The position numbers and the translations under genes are program-made. Shown here piece after piece: positions 37,518 through 45,055 of a DNA stretch of 64,000 nt (its first letter is position 1; each line of letters opens with the position of its first letter). Source of the DNA: JBNAVJ01 sp049700455 (lineage in GTDB: Bacteria > Bacteroidota > Ignavibacteria > Tepidaquicellales > Tepidaquicellaceae). The stretch is from NCBI GenBank assembly GCA_049700455.1, contig JBNAVJ010000002.1:168667-232666 (forward strand). Reading direction: 5' to 3'. Under the pieces are notes generated by a model, which searched no databases, was not told where the DNA came from, and saw only the letters and a list, made by a program, of their open reading frames with translations.

Positions 37518-37769
37518 TCACCTCAACTTTAACATACGTTGCAAATACCTTTCATCTTCTCTGAAAACAATCTGGTTTAGATACTTCTTAAGAAGATTGA
37601 TTAACATACGATTTTGAAAACTGTCTTTATTGCGTCCGTAATAAACCCCTGCACCTTCTTTCTTATTTGTTAATAAATTACTATTCCTCAAGACCACCAG
37701 CTCTTTAGAAATGGTGTATCGCGGCAATAACAAAGCATCCATCAACTCAGATACATAGAGGTTTTCCCA
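37518..37769 (-). pseudogene. Truncated arsR-like regulator lacking N-terminus and sensor cysteines
   Basis: About 83 codons encode the recognition-helix part of an ArsR repressor: ENLYVSELMDALLLPRYT, ISKELVVLRNSNLLTNKKEG, VYYGRNKDSFQNRMLINLLK. The first helices of the domain are missing and the in-frame upstream codons have no start before the ccdA end. The usual C-V-C arsenic-binding motif at the start of helix 3 reads Y-V-S, so both cysteines are lost. A downstream TTG (37745) opens a 75-codon frame. I treat it as a decayed copy; a truncated binding protein is possible. Confidence 0.78.
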
Positions 37770-37794
37770 TTTTCTTATAACAAAAAAGGTGTAA

Positions 37795-38496
37795 TTAAAA
37801 ACTATTATAAATCATATATATTCCCCCAAGAAAAACCAGTGCTCCACAAACACGTTTTATATATTTTACAACTACCGACTTTTCTGTCCAGTTAAGGTAC
37901 TGTTGAACTTTCTTTGTCAGTGTTCCAGCTGTAACTATTACTAAAATATGTCCAACTCCAAAAGCAAGAAGCAAAATAATAGAATAAATAATGTTTGTTT
38001 TTGCAAGCTGAAACACCACCCCAAGTACAGGGGCCATATAGGCAAATGTACAGGGACCCAGTCCGATTCCAAATATAAGTCCGAGGATTAAAGCGGCAAA
38101 AATACCTCTATACTTTGTAGGTTTTATACCCGCACCTTCCCACGGCAGTTTAATTACATCCATCAAGTAAAGACCAATAATAAAGAATACTGCCGCAACT
38201 ATGTAATTCCCAACTGTTCCAACATCTCCCATCAATCTTCCTGCTAATGCAGTTACCATCCCTATCAATGCTATGGTAATTAAAATACCAATCCCAAAGA
38301 CAAGTGAAATTGTAAATGTTCTTTTAATTGTGATTTCCCCCTGTGAATTGATAAATCCCACAACTAAAGGTATGCTCGACAAATGACAGGGGCTTAACAA
38401 TATTGATAACACTCCCCATCCGAATGAAGCAAAAACAGCAATATAAAACTCGCCTGATATGGCAGTACTTAAATAGGAAAAAATTTCTTCAATCAT
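37795..38496 (-). CDS. CcdA/DsbD-like thiol-disulfide transmembrane transporter
   Basis: 233 residues with six predicted helices. The family features are the conserved cysteine in LLSPCHLSSIPLVVGF (about 33-48) and the second cysteine in GIGLGPCTFAYMAPVLG (about 146-162). Such proteins move electrons from cytoplasmic thioredoxin across the membrane. It follows the thioredoxin lipoprotein gene by one base, so the two probably act together: CcdA reduces the periplasmic lipoprotein. This places a periplasmic thiol pathway inside the arsenic cluster. Confidence 0.9.
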   Translation of the reverse strand: MIEEIFSYLSTAISGEFYIAVFASFGWGVLSILLSPCHLSSIPLVVGFINSQGEITIKRTFTISLVFGIGILITIALIGMVTALAGRLMGDVGTVGNYIVAAVFFIIGLYLMDVIKLPWEGAGIKPTKYRGIFAALILGLIFGIGLGPCTFAYMAPVLGVVFQLAKTNIIYSIILLLAFGVGHILVIVTAGTLTKKVQQYLNWTEKSVVVKYIKRVCGALVFLGGIYMIYNSF

Positions 38497-38497
38497 A

Positions 38498-38917
38498 TTA
38501 TTGAGGTATATTCACTTGCTGAGATTGCAAAAATTTATCTATCTCTTCTTCAGGATAAAATCCTTCATGGCGCATTAATTCTTTACCATTTGCATCTAAA
38601 AATATCTGAGTTGGAATCACACGTATTCCATATTTCTTTGCTGGCGCATTGTCCTTCCATACATCGTAAAAAGTCACTTTAACCAATCCTTTATATTTAT
38701 TTTCTATAGACTTCATAATAGGTTGCATCCTTTTGCAAGGAACGCAATTAACAGAACCCAGTTCAATAAATTCTATTTTGTAATTTGTGCTTGCCACCTG
38801 ATTTGTAACAACATTGTTATCTACTGTTGTAGAGTTACTATCCTCTTTTTTTCCACAGGAGAAAATTATAAGACCCAATACTGTAATAATAAAAACAACC
38901 TTAAAATGATTTTTCAT
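38498..38917 (-). CDS. Thioredoxin-fold lipoprotein
   Basis: 139 residues from the ATG at 38917. A lipoprotein signal (lipobox I-F-S-C, cysteine about residue 21) is followed by a linker and a thioredoxin domain with the CxxC in GSVNCVPCKRM and cis-proline in IRVIPTQIF. It would be tethered in the periplasm and reduced by the CcdA-like protein encoded one base downstream. The N-terminus overlaps the small thioredoxin gene by 4 bp. Confidence 0.85.
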   Translation of the reverse strand: MKNHFKVVFIITVLGLIIFSCGKKEDSNSTTVDNNVVTNQVASTNYKIEFIELGSVNCVPCKRMQPIMKSIENKYKGLVKVTFYDVWKDNAPAKKYGIRVIPTQIFLDANGKELMRHEGFYPEEEIDKFLQSQQVNIPQ

Positions 38918-39159
38918 TGTTTTAATTCTTCTTTTATCCAATTTAATATTTGTTTATCTTTTAAAGTAATACCACTTGATTTAAGTTTCTCATTTATTAC
39001 AAGAGCAGGTGTAGACATAATTCCATATCTCATCATATCCTGAATATTGCTGACTTTTTCAATTTCAGCAGGAATATTATTTTGTAAAACAATTTCTTTA
39101 ACTTGCTGTTCAAGCTTTCTGCATCTTGGACAACCAATTCCAAGGATTTTGATATTCAT
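38914..39159 (-). CDS. Small thioredoxin-fold protein
   Basis: 81 residues, one thioredoxin-like domain. The active pair is C-P-R-C (GIGCPRCRKLE, about 7-17) and the cis-proline loop is MSTPALVIN (about 48-56). It lacks a signal peptide and is probably cytoplasmic. It is a paralogue of 35690-35935 and 41707-41952, so the cluster has three of these. It lies 1 bp after the ArsF-like lipoprotein gene. Confidence 0.88.
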   Translation of the reverse strand: MNIKILGIGCPRCRKLEQQVKEIVLQNNIPAEIEKVSNIQDMMRYGIMSTPALVINEKLKSSGITLKDKQILNWIKEELKQ

Positions 39160-39160
39160 T

Positions 39161-39580
39161 TTAGTTATCTGTTTTTATAAAATTATTAATTTCCTTTTCT
39201 GCATAGTTAAAAAATCCTTCTTTTGCTTCCACGTATGACCATATTGAATCAAGATTCTTCCACTTATTGTTTTCTATATTCACAAGTACTACTGAACTAA
39301 ACTTTAAATTATAATCTTTTCTGAAATGTTCGTTCTCTCTATCTTCTATGTTGATAGACTTAAAAACAAATCCAGCATTACTATATTTTGTTTCTATAAC
39401 TTCTTTAATATAAGCCTCCAGATTAATACAACTTTCACAACGAGCTGTTGGATGGAAATAATATACAATATATTTCCCATTAATACTTTTCTTCTGCTGC
39501 TCTATTGACCCTTCTTTAGAACAGGCTGAAAACAAAACAGAAAAGGCTAAAAATATTATAATTACTAATTTCGTATACAT
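39161..39580 (-). CDS. ArsF-like thioredoxin-fold lipoprotein
   Basis: 139 residues. A signal peptide with lipobox (F-S-A-C, cysteine about 20) is followed by a domain opening KYIVYYFHPTARCESCINLE, with CxxC as C-E-S-C near 53-56. The arrangement YYFH-x5-C-x2-C matches proteins annotated as the ArsF family of arsenic operons (sometimes mislabelled nitroreductase subunit). Function is unknown; a periplasmic redox partner is an inference. It follows acr3 by about 17 bp. Confidence 0.78.
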   Translation of the reverse strand: MYTKLVIIIFLAFSVLFSACSKEGSIEQQKKSINGKYIVYYFHPTARCESCINLEAYIKEVIETKYSNAGFVFKSINIEDRENEHFRKDYNLKFSSVVLVNIENNKWKNLDSIWSYVEAKEGFFNYAEKEINNFIKTDN

Positions 39581-39597
39581 ACTTCTAATAATTCAAA

Positions 39598-40659
39598 TTA
39601 AGACGCTTCTTCTTCAACAGTTTTAAAATATTTTTTTCTAAACCACAACGCAACATTAACCAGAGTTATTAAAACCGGAACCTCAACAAGAGGACCAATT
39701 ACAGTAGCAAAAGCAGCTTGCGACTGTATTCCAAAAACTGCAACAGCCACTGCAATTGCCAATTCAAAATCATTACTTCCTGCTGTAAATGAAATGGTAG
39801 TTGCTTTTTCATAACCAAAACCTAATTTCCTGGCAATAAAAAAAGTAATAAAGAACATACCAGCAAAATAAAACAGGTAAGGAATTGCAACTCTAACAAC
39901 ATCAAGAGGAAGTTCGATTATTTTCTCCCCTTTGAATGAAAACATCACAAAGATTGTAAAAAGCAATGCAATCGGAGTAACAACTGCTAAACGGGGAATA
40001 AATTTAGCATGATACCATTCTTTACTCTTAATTTTGATAAAGCTCGCGCGAGTTATTATCCCACCAAAGAAAGGAATACCAAGATAAATAAGCACTGTAA
40101 GTGCTATTTCACTCATAGATATATCCACCAAAGTTCCCTTGAATCCGAAAAGAGGTGGTAAAACAGTTATAAAAATATAAGCATAAACAGAATATAAAAA
40201 TACCTGAAATATTGCATTAAATGCTACAAGCCCTGCTGCGAGTTCCGAATCCCCTTTTGCAAGGTCGTTCCATACAAGAACCATTGCAATACACCGTGCC
40301 AGACCTACCAAAATTACACCCGTCATCATTTGTGGTTTATCAGGAAGAAAAATTAGAGCAAGGAAAAACATAACTAACGGTCCAACAATCCAGTTTTGAA
40401 TCAACGATAGTGACAGTAATTTTAGATTTTTAAAAACAACCGGTAATTCTTCGTATCTTACTTTTGCCAGCGGAGGATACATCATTAGAATCAAGCCTAT
40501 AGCAATTGGAATATTAGTAGTTCCTGACTGAAATTTATCCCAGAAATTTACAATGCCCGGGAAAAGATATCCCACCAGAATAGCAATAAACATTACAGTA
40601 AATATCCAGAGAGTAAGATACCTGTCCAGAAAAGAAAGTTTCTTTGAAATTTTTTCCAT
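39598..40659 (-). CDS. acr3: Arsenite efflux permease Acr3
   Basis: 353 residues with ten helices. Acr3 motifs present: PIAIGLILMMYPPLAKVRYEE in two parts near 49-69, the conserved cysteine-containing LVGLARCIAMVLVWNDLAKGD (about 118-138) and TAGSNDFELAIAVAVAVFG (about 291-309, with the essential glutamate). It exports arsenite (and antimonite) from the cytoplasm. A decayed second copy lies at 35347-35493. It is 9 bp downstream of a CSC-type permease. Confidence 0.95.
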   Translation of the reverse strand: MEKISKKLSFLDRYLTLWIFTVMFIAILVGYLFPGIVNFWDKFQSGTTNIPIAIGLILMMYPPLAKVRYEELPVVFKNLKLLSLSLIQNWIVGPLVMFFLALIFLPDKPQMMTGVILVGLARCIAMVLVWNDLAKGDSELAAGLVAFNAIFQVFLYSVYAYIFITVLPPLFGFKGTLVDISMSEIALTVLIYLGIPFFGGIITRASFIKIKSKEWYHAKFIPRLAVVTPIALLFTIFVMFSFKGEKIIELPLDVVRVAIPYLFYFAGMFFITFFIARKLGFGYEKATTISFTAGSNDFELAIAVAVAVFGIQSQAAFATVIGPLVEVPVLITLVNVALWFRKKYFKTVEEEAS

Positions 40660-40668
40660 TTTTTATAT

Positions 40669-41682
40669 TTAAAATATTAAATTAAAAATATATCCTACTA
40701 TTATTATGCCAGAACCTACTATTCCAGAAAATATAAATAACAGTGGTAACCTTAGTACTTTTTTTAGAATCACTGCCTCCGGTAACGAAAGCCCTATTAC
40801 TGACATCATAAATGCAAGAGAGGTGCCAAGCGAAGCCCCTTTCTCAAGCAATACCTGAACAATAGGAATGATACCGGCTGCATTTGAATACAACGGAATC
40901 CCTATCAAAACTGATAGTGGAACAGACCACCAGACTGATTTACCCATCAATCCAGCCATAAAATCTTCCGGGACATACCCATGCCCTAAAGCACCTATTC
41001 CAATCCCAATTACAATATAAATCCAAACTCTGCTTACTATATCTTTTACAGCCACATATCCACTTTCTATCCTCTCATTAAAAGTAATCTTATCCTCCTC
41101 TGATTGTTTTTCCCCACTCTTTATTTCGTAAACCCACGATTCAACAAACTTTTCAAGCTTGAGCTTACCAATAATAAAACCTGAAGTTATTGCAATGAAT
41201 AATCCAGTTAAAACATATATTAGGGCAGTTTTCCACCCAAACAAACCAAATAACAAAACTACAGCAATTTCATTTATCATAGGTGCAGCAATAAGAAATG
41301 ATAAAGTAACACCAAGTGGTATCCCCCCTTCAACAAAACCAATAAATAAAGGCACAGCCGAACAGGAACAAAAAGGAGTAAATATTCCAAATATAGAAGC
41401 AAAAACATTTCCGAGAAAGGGAGATTTCTTTTCAAGCACAGTTTTTGTCTTCTCAGGCGAAAAGAAGGTTCTGATTATTCCTATTACAAAAACAATTAAG
41501 GTAAGCAATAGCAGTACTTTTGGAACTTCATAAATAAAAAACTCAATTGCCCTTGCATACCCATCCTCAATAGAGGACAACCCAAAAATGTTGCTTATTG
41601 TTGTAGTAAACTTTTCAAGATTCAAGTATATGCCAAACCAGACAATAATTAGTAATATTACAAACCATAATTTATTTTTCAC
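40669..41682 (-). CDS. Permease of the DUF318/UPF0718 (ArsP-like) family
   Basis: 337 residues with about 8-9 helices. The first half carries GIFTPFCSCSAVPLFIGFV (about 97-115) with a C-S-C motif, then GVTLSFLIAAPMINEIA; the second half repeats G-I-P-L-Y-S-N-A-A-G-I-I-P. ArsP-like family; cargo could be trivalent organoarsenicals. Its start is a GTG. A small thioredoxin gene precedes it, and acr3 follows at 9 bp, so the two efflux systems share one operon. Confidence 0.85.
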   Translation of the reverse strand: MKNKLWFVILLIIVWFGIYLNLEKFTTTISNIFGLSSIEDGYARAIEFFIYEVPKVLLLLTLIVFVIGIIRTFFSPEKTKTVLEKKSPFLGNVFASIFGIFTPFCSCSAVPLFIGFVEGGIPLGVTLSFLIAAPMINEIAVVLLFGLFGWKTALIYVLTGLFIAITSGFIIGKLKLEKFVESWVYEIKSGEKQSEEDKITFNERIESGYVAVKDIVSRVWIYIVIGIGIGALGHGYVPEDFMAGLMGKSVWWSVPLSVLIGIPLYSNAAGIIPIVQVLLEKGASLGTSLAFMMSVIGLSLPEAVILKKVLRLPLLFIFSGIVGSGIIIVGYIFNLIF

Positions 41683-41706
41683 AATCTCTCTCTGAATTTT
41701 TTAAAC

Positions 41707-41952
41707 TTATTTATTCTCTTCCTCAATCCAATGAAGCAGAGTTGACGAAGTTGGAAGTTTACCACTGATTTTAACCTTTCCGTTTATAACCAGAGCAGGC
41801 GTTTGCATAACACCATAGGCCATTATTTGCTCCAGGTCCGTTATTTTTTGAATATCTGCATCAATATTATGCTCTGCTGCAACATTAAAACATAACCTTT
41901 CCAATTCATTGCATCTTGGACAACCAATTCCAAGAATTTTAATTTCCACCAT
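41707..41952 (-). CDS. Small thioredoxin-fold protein
   Basis: 81 residues with C-P-R-C active site (GIGCPRCNELE, about 7-17) and cis-proline in MQTPALVIN. The sequence KISGKLPTSSTLLHWI near the end is almost the same as in the copy at 35690, marking them as paralogues. Placed directly after arsC (7 bp), it is the natural candidate to reduce the ArsC disulfide. Confidence 0.88.
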   Translation of the reverse strand: MVEIKILGIGCPRCNELERLCFNVAAEHNIDADIQKITDLEQIMAYGVMQTPALVINGKVKISGKLPTSSTLLHWIEEENK

Positions 41953-41959
41953 AATTTTT

Positions 41960-42388
41960 TTATTTTATTGATTTAATAAATTCCTCTACTTTTGCCTTTA
42001 TAGCATCTCTTACTTCAGCAATTTTTTCAAGTTTTTCCTCCTCGCTTCCAGTAAAAGATGAAGGATCTGGAAAAGACCAATGTATTCTTCTTAATGCTCC
42101 AGGAAAAACAGGACATCTTTCCCCGGAAGTCTCATCACATACTGTTATTACATAATCAAATACTTTCTCCTGTCTATAAAATTCAAATACATCTTTTGTT
42201 TTATTATGAGAAATATCTATTCCAATTTCTGCCATCGATTTAACAACAAAAGGATTGAGCTTACCGGGTTCAAGTCCAGCGCTCTCCGCAACAAATTTAT
42301 CTGAATAAAATGTATTCACAAATGCTTCTGCCATTTGACTACGAGCACTGTTATGAATACAAACAAAAAGAATTCTGGTCTTATCCAT
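41960..42388 (-). CDS. arsC: Arsenate reductase, thioredoxin-coupled (LMW phosphatase fold)
   Basis: 142 residues from the ATG (MDKTR) at 42388. The P-loop is VCIHNSARSQMAEAF (about 8-22), with the nucleophilic cysteine at about residue 9. The resolving cysteines are in CDETSGERCPVFPG (about 80-93). This triad is the thioredoxin-dependent ArsC type, reducing arsenate to arsenite for export by Acr3. It overlaps the end of arsM by 8 bp. Confidence 0.94.
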   Translation of the reverse strand: MDKTRILFVCIHNSARSQMAEAFVNTFYSDKFVAESAGLEPGKLNPFVVKSMAEIGIDISHNKTKDVFEFYRQEKVFDYVITVCDETSGERCPVFPGALRRIHWSFPDPSSFTGSEEEKLEKIAEVRDAIKAKVEEFIKSIK

Positions 42389-43222
42389 TAACACTATCCC
42401 CTTTCATAATAACGACAGGCTCAAATGGCTTTTCTGCATAAACATTTATACTTAGAATTTTAACATCTAATCTACGGTAATCTTCAAATTCTTCTTTTGT
42501 TATGTATTTTAGAAATTGTTCATCAGGGATATCTATAATTTTTTCCTTCTGAATTCGAAGATTTATAAATCCTATTTCTCTTATAACTCTGAGATACTCC
42601 TCTTTTTTAATAGTGCCAGAGACACAACCTGCATAGAGTTCAGCTACTGACTTAATTATTGACGGGAGTTCATCTGTCGTAACTATGTCAGAAATGGAAA
42701 AATGACCACCAGGTTTAAGCACCCGGTAGATTTCCTTAAAGGCTTTTACCTTGTCAGGAATAAGATTAAGCACGCAATTACCACATCTGCTGTATTATCC
42801 ATTAGAGGTATCTCTTCAATATCTCCATACTTAAACTCAACATTTTTATAACCAAGTTTATTATTGTTCTCTCTGGCTCTTTTTATCATTTCTTCTGTAA
42901 AATCTATACCTATCACTTTACCCTTTTCACCAACTATCGATCTTGCAACAAAAACATCGTTCCCTGCGCCCGAGCCAAGATCTATTACAGTATCTCCTTC
43001 CTTTATAAGAGCAAATTCGGTAGGTAATCCGCAACCAAGTCCCAAATCAGCATCAGGATTATATCCCGTTAGCCTTGAATAGTCATCAGAAAAATTTGTA
43101 TAATCAATTCCACAGCAGGAGCCACTATCACAACAGGACGACTTATTATCATTCTTAACCTGCAAGGCTATTTCCCTGTATTTTTCCTTTACTACTTTTT
43201 TTATTTCGTTTTGCTCTCTCAT
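42381..43222 (-). pseudogene. arsM: Arsenite S-adenosylmethionine methyltransferase, frameshifted
   Basis: The 5' part (42746-43222) encodes the N-terminal cysteine cluster SSCCDSGSCCG, GLGCGLPTEFA and the SAM site VIDLGSGAGNDVFVA. It then reads into a wrong frame at ADVVIACLILF. The second part (42381-42773, other frame) continues correctly: VLNLIPDKVKAFKEIYRVLK and YAGCVSGTIKKEEY. The expected sequence at the join is A-D-V-V-I-S-N-C-V-L-N-L, so about 7 nt seem to be missing near 42776-42780. As written, ArsM would be truncated before its third essential cysteine. Sequencing error is possible. Confidence 0.85.
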
Positions 43223-43281
43223 CTGTTAATATTTTTTAATTATTATACTTTTTCATTTTCTTATTCAGCGAAATAAATAGC

Positions 43282-43641
43282 TCACTTACTACAACATATT
43301 ATATTTCTATCTATACTGGCAAGGGCTTTTTTATCTTTCTTAATCACCTCATCATTTTCCAGTTGCAGGTGTACAAACAAAAGTACAGCTGATACTATAT
43401 CATCTTCAGGTTCAGGATTAATTTTATAATTAACCCATTTTTTGTCCTTATCACTTATTATTAATCCCGCCTCGTGTAATATACTTAGATGCTTTGATAC
43501 AGTAGATGTTGCAAGCTTGAGAATCTCTGTAATTTCACATACACAGAGCGATTTTCTTTGGAGCATTTTTAAAATTCGCAATCGGCTTTTATCTGATAAA
43601 GCCTTAAAGATTTTTTCGTATTTTTCTAAGGGTTCCATCAT
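43282..43641 (-). CDS. arsR: ArsR-family arsenic-responsive repressor
   Basis: 119 residues, one winged-helix domain. The sensor motif at helix 3 is S-L-C-V-C-E-I-T-E-I (cysteines about 32 and 34), followed by the recognition helix ATSTVSKHLSILHEAGL. The C-terminus ends I-I-C-C-S-K, adding two more cysteines. It heads the operon (60 bp to arsM). A palindrome that overlaps its start codon is the likely operator, giving autorepression relieved by arsenite. Start is either of two adjacent ATGs (43641 or 43638). Confidence 0.92.
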   Translation of the reverse strand: MMEPLEKYEKIFKALSDKSRLRILKMLQRKSLCVCEITEILKLATSTVSKHLSILHEAGLIISDKDKKWVNYKINPEPEDDIVSAVLLFVHLQLENDEVIKKDKKALASIDRNIICCSK

Positions 43642-43660
43642 TTCGTAAAATAGCGAAATG
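43639..43660. promoter_or_regulatory. Probable ArsR operator 1
   Basis: Perfect palindrome CATTTCG, 8-bp spacer, CGAAATG. It touches the start codon of arsR, so binding would block its transcription. The same half-sites and spacer length recur at 56777-56797. Confidence 0.75.
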
Positions 43661-43758
43661 TTTTTAAAAAATCAAGAATAATATTTTGTAAGCCACATTT
43701 TCAACCATATAGGGAATAAATATTAGGTAAGTAATGTAAGAAGCAACCTTCAACCTTG

Positions 43759-43832
43759 TCGGGATGAGTGGACTCGAACCACCGACTTCCTGAACCCCAT
43801 TCAGGCGGTCTAGCCAACTGACCTACACCCCG
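43759..43832 (-). tRNA. tRNA-Pro (anticodon GGG)
   Basis: Complete cloverleaf on the minus strand. Acceptor CGGGGTG pairs with CATCCCG (one G-T pair); the anticodon stem CCTGA/TCAGG encloses loop ATGGGGT with anticodon GGG at 43796-43798; the T arm contains GGTTCGAGTCC. Discriminator A; CCA not encoded. The segment from the anticodon to the 5' end belongs to the 165-bp direct repeat. Confidence 0.95.
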
Positions 43833-43960
43833 ATTCTTTTACAATATTAATCTTCTTATTTGTTTTTTACAAACCAATTTTTCAGGTAACCTGCCCCCCT
43901 ATCCCTCTATAAAATAACAGGTCCTTTGAATTCATCTCACTTTAGCATTAAATATCCCGC
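43796..43960. repeat. 165-bp direct repeat, copy 1 (tRNA-Pro 5' half plus upstream)
   Basis: Identical over all 165 bp to 56972-57136 by direct reading. It begins at the tRNA-Pro anticodon, covers the 5' half of the tRNA and 128 bp beyond its 5' end, where a TTTG...TAATATTG promoter-like pair is visible. This copy belongs to the intact tRNA gene. It marks the left boundary of the island. Confidence 0.95.
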
Positions 43961-44560
43961 AACTGACCATCTTCAAACTGTTTTAAAATGTCCATTGTTG
44001 CATTTCCGTTTTTATAGGCAAGTTCTGTCAACATTGTATAAGAAAGTCCAAAGGGAATTCATATTGTTTACTTTATATGCGAGGCCTATTTTTACCGTTA
44101 AAAGTAATTATATTCAGATTGCTCGTTTCACCACTTGTCGTAGCTTTATTATATCCGAACCCATCCTGCAAAGTGGAAATGTAAAACATCTGTCTGAATG
44201 TTATTCTCGGCATTGCAATACACTGCATAATAGAAGGATTGAGACTATAAGGGATAGTAAATTCCATCTACTGTAAAGTAAATGAGCAAATACTTCAATT
44301 GAAAAATTTTCATTAAATGTATACCCTCCGGTCAGACCGCTCTATATTACTGCAAATTTAAAATGATAAGTTTGTTTCTGGTGAACACCTTTTATAGGAT
44401 AAAACGTACTGTCTGATACATTATAATTATAAGTTTGATTTCTGTATAAAGCATTGTTTAAACTTAAATCTGCTCCCATACTGCCCCTATGTAAATACTC
44501 TATTCCCCCTGCAAAACATATATGTTAGCAAATCCCGGCTTAGGCATGAGCACAGCTCCT
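43961..44560 (-). pseudogene. Decayed outer-membrane beta-barrel gene
   Basis: On the minus strand, beta-barrel-like sequence is spread over three frames with stops and frameshifts. Readable pieces include GGIEYLHRGSMGADLSL, SGLTGGYTFNENFSIEVFAH, the 64-codon piece 44073-44267 and FGLSYTMLTELAYKNGN next to the repeat. No intact ORF remains. The family cannot be named. It directly abuts copy 1 of the direct repeat. Confidence 0.6.
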
Positions 44561-44589
44561 TTTCTGGCAGTCAGTTCCCATCTACAATG

Positions 44590-44945
44590 AATATATTTCC
44601 CTTGTTTTTAAGTGATAATAATTTACTTGCGGCGATTTTTTCTTTATTGTTTTGCAAAACAATATATTCTATTCCGGAACCGGACTTTTCTCTGATATCT
44701 TTTATCATTTTTCCAAAACCAATTTCTTTCTGAATTCCAGGAATAATTCTACATCAAGATTAACAACTATCGTACCTCAGTTATTCGCCATTTTTTTAAC
44801 AGCAACAGTCTATCTTGTCCATTTTTCAATATGTGCCTATTTTAAACCTATAATAATTTCGAATTCTTCTCCTCTTAATATCGGAGCAATAGAATCCTTT
44901 GGTGAATACTTTCTGATTTCTTTATTTGATGCAATTATATAATTG
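44590..44945 (-). pseudogene. Decayed gene, possibly a sensor-type membrane protein
   Basis: Fragments such as GKMIKDIREKSGSGIEYI and VLQNNKEKIAASKLLSLK, with a second frame piece ILRGEEFEIIIGLK followed by stops, look like the extracytoplasmic part of a sensor histidine kinase. This is a weak resemblance from memory. Multiple in-frame stops show the gene is dead. Confidence 0.35.
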
Positions 44946-45055
44946 TTATAATATAAGTAGTTCTAAAATATCAAATGTTAAATGATATTATTATTCACTT
45001 TGCAAATTTAATACCAAATACATATCATCTTTTAAAATTATTTTAAAAAACTTAT

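Noticed and set aside
44652..44942. Plus-strand ORF of 96 codons
   Set aside because: Low-complexity translation; the opposite strand carries better protein-like fragments of a dead gene.
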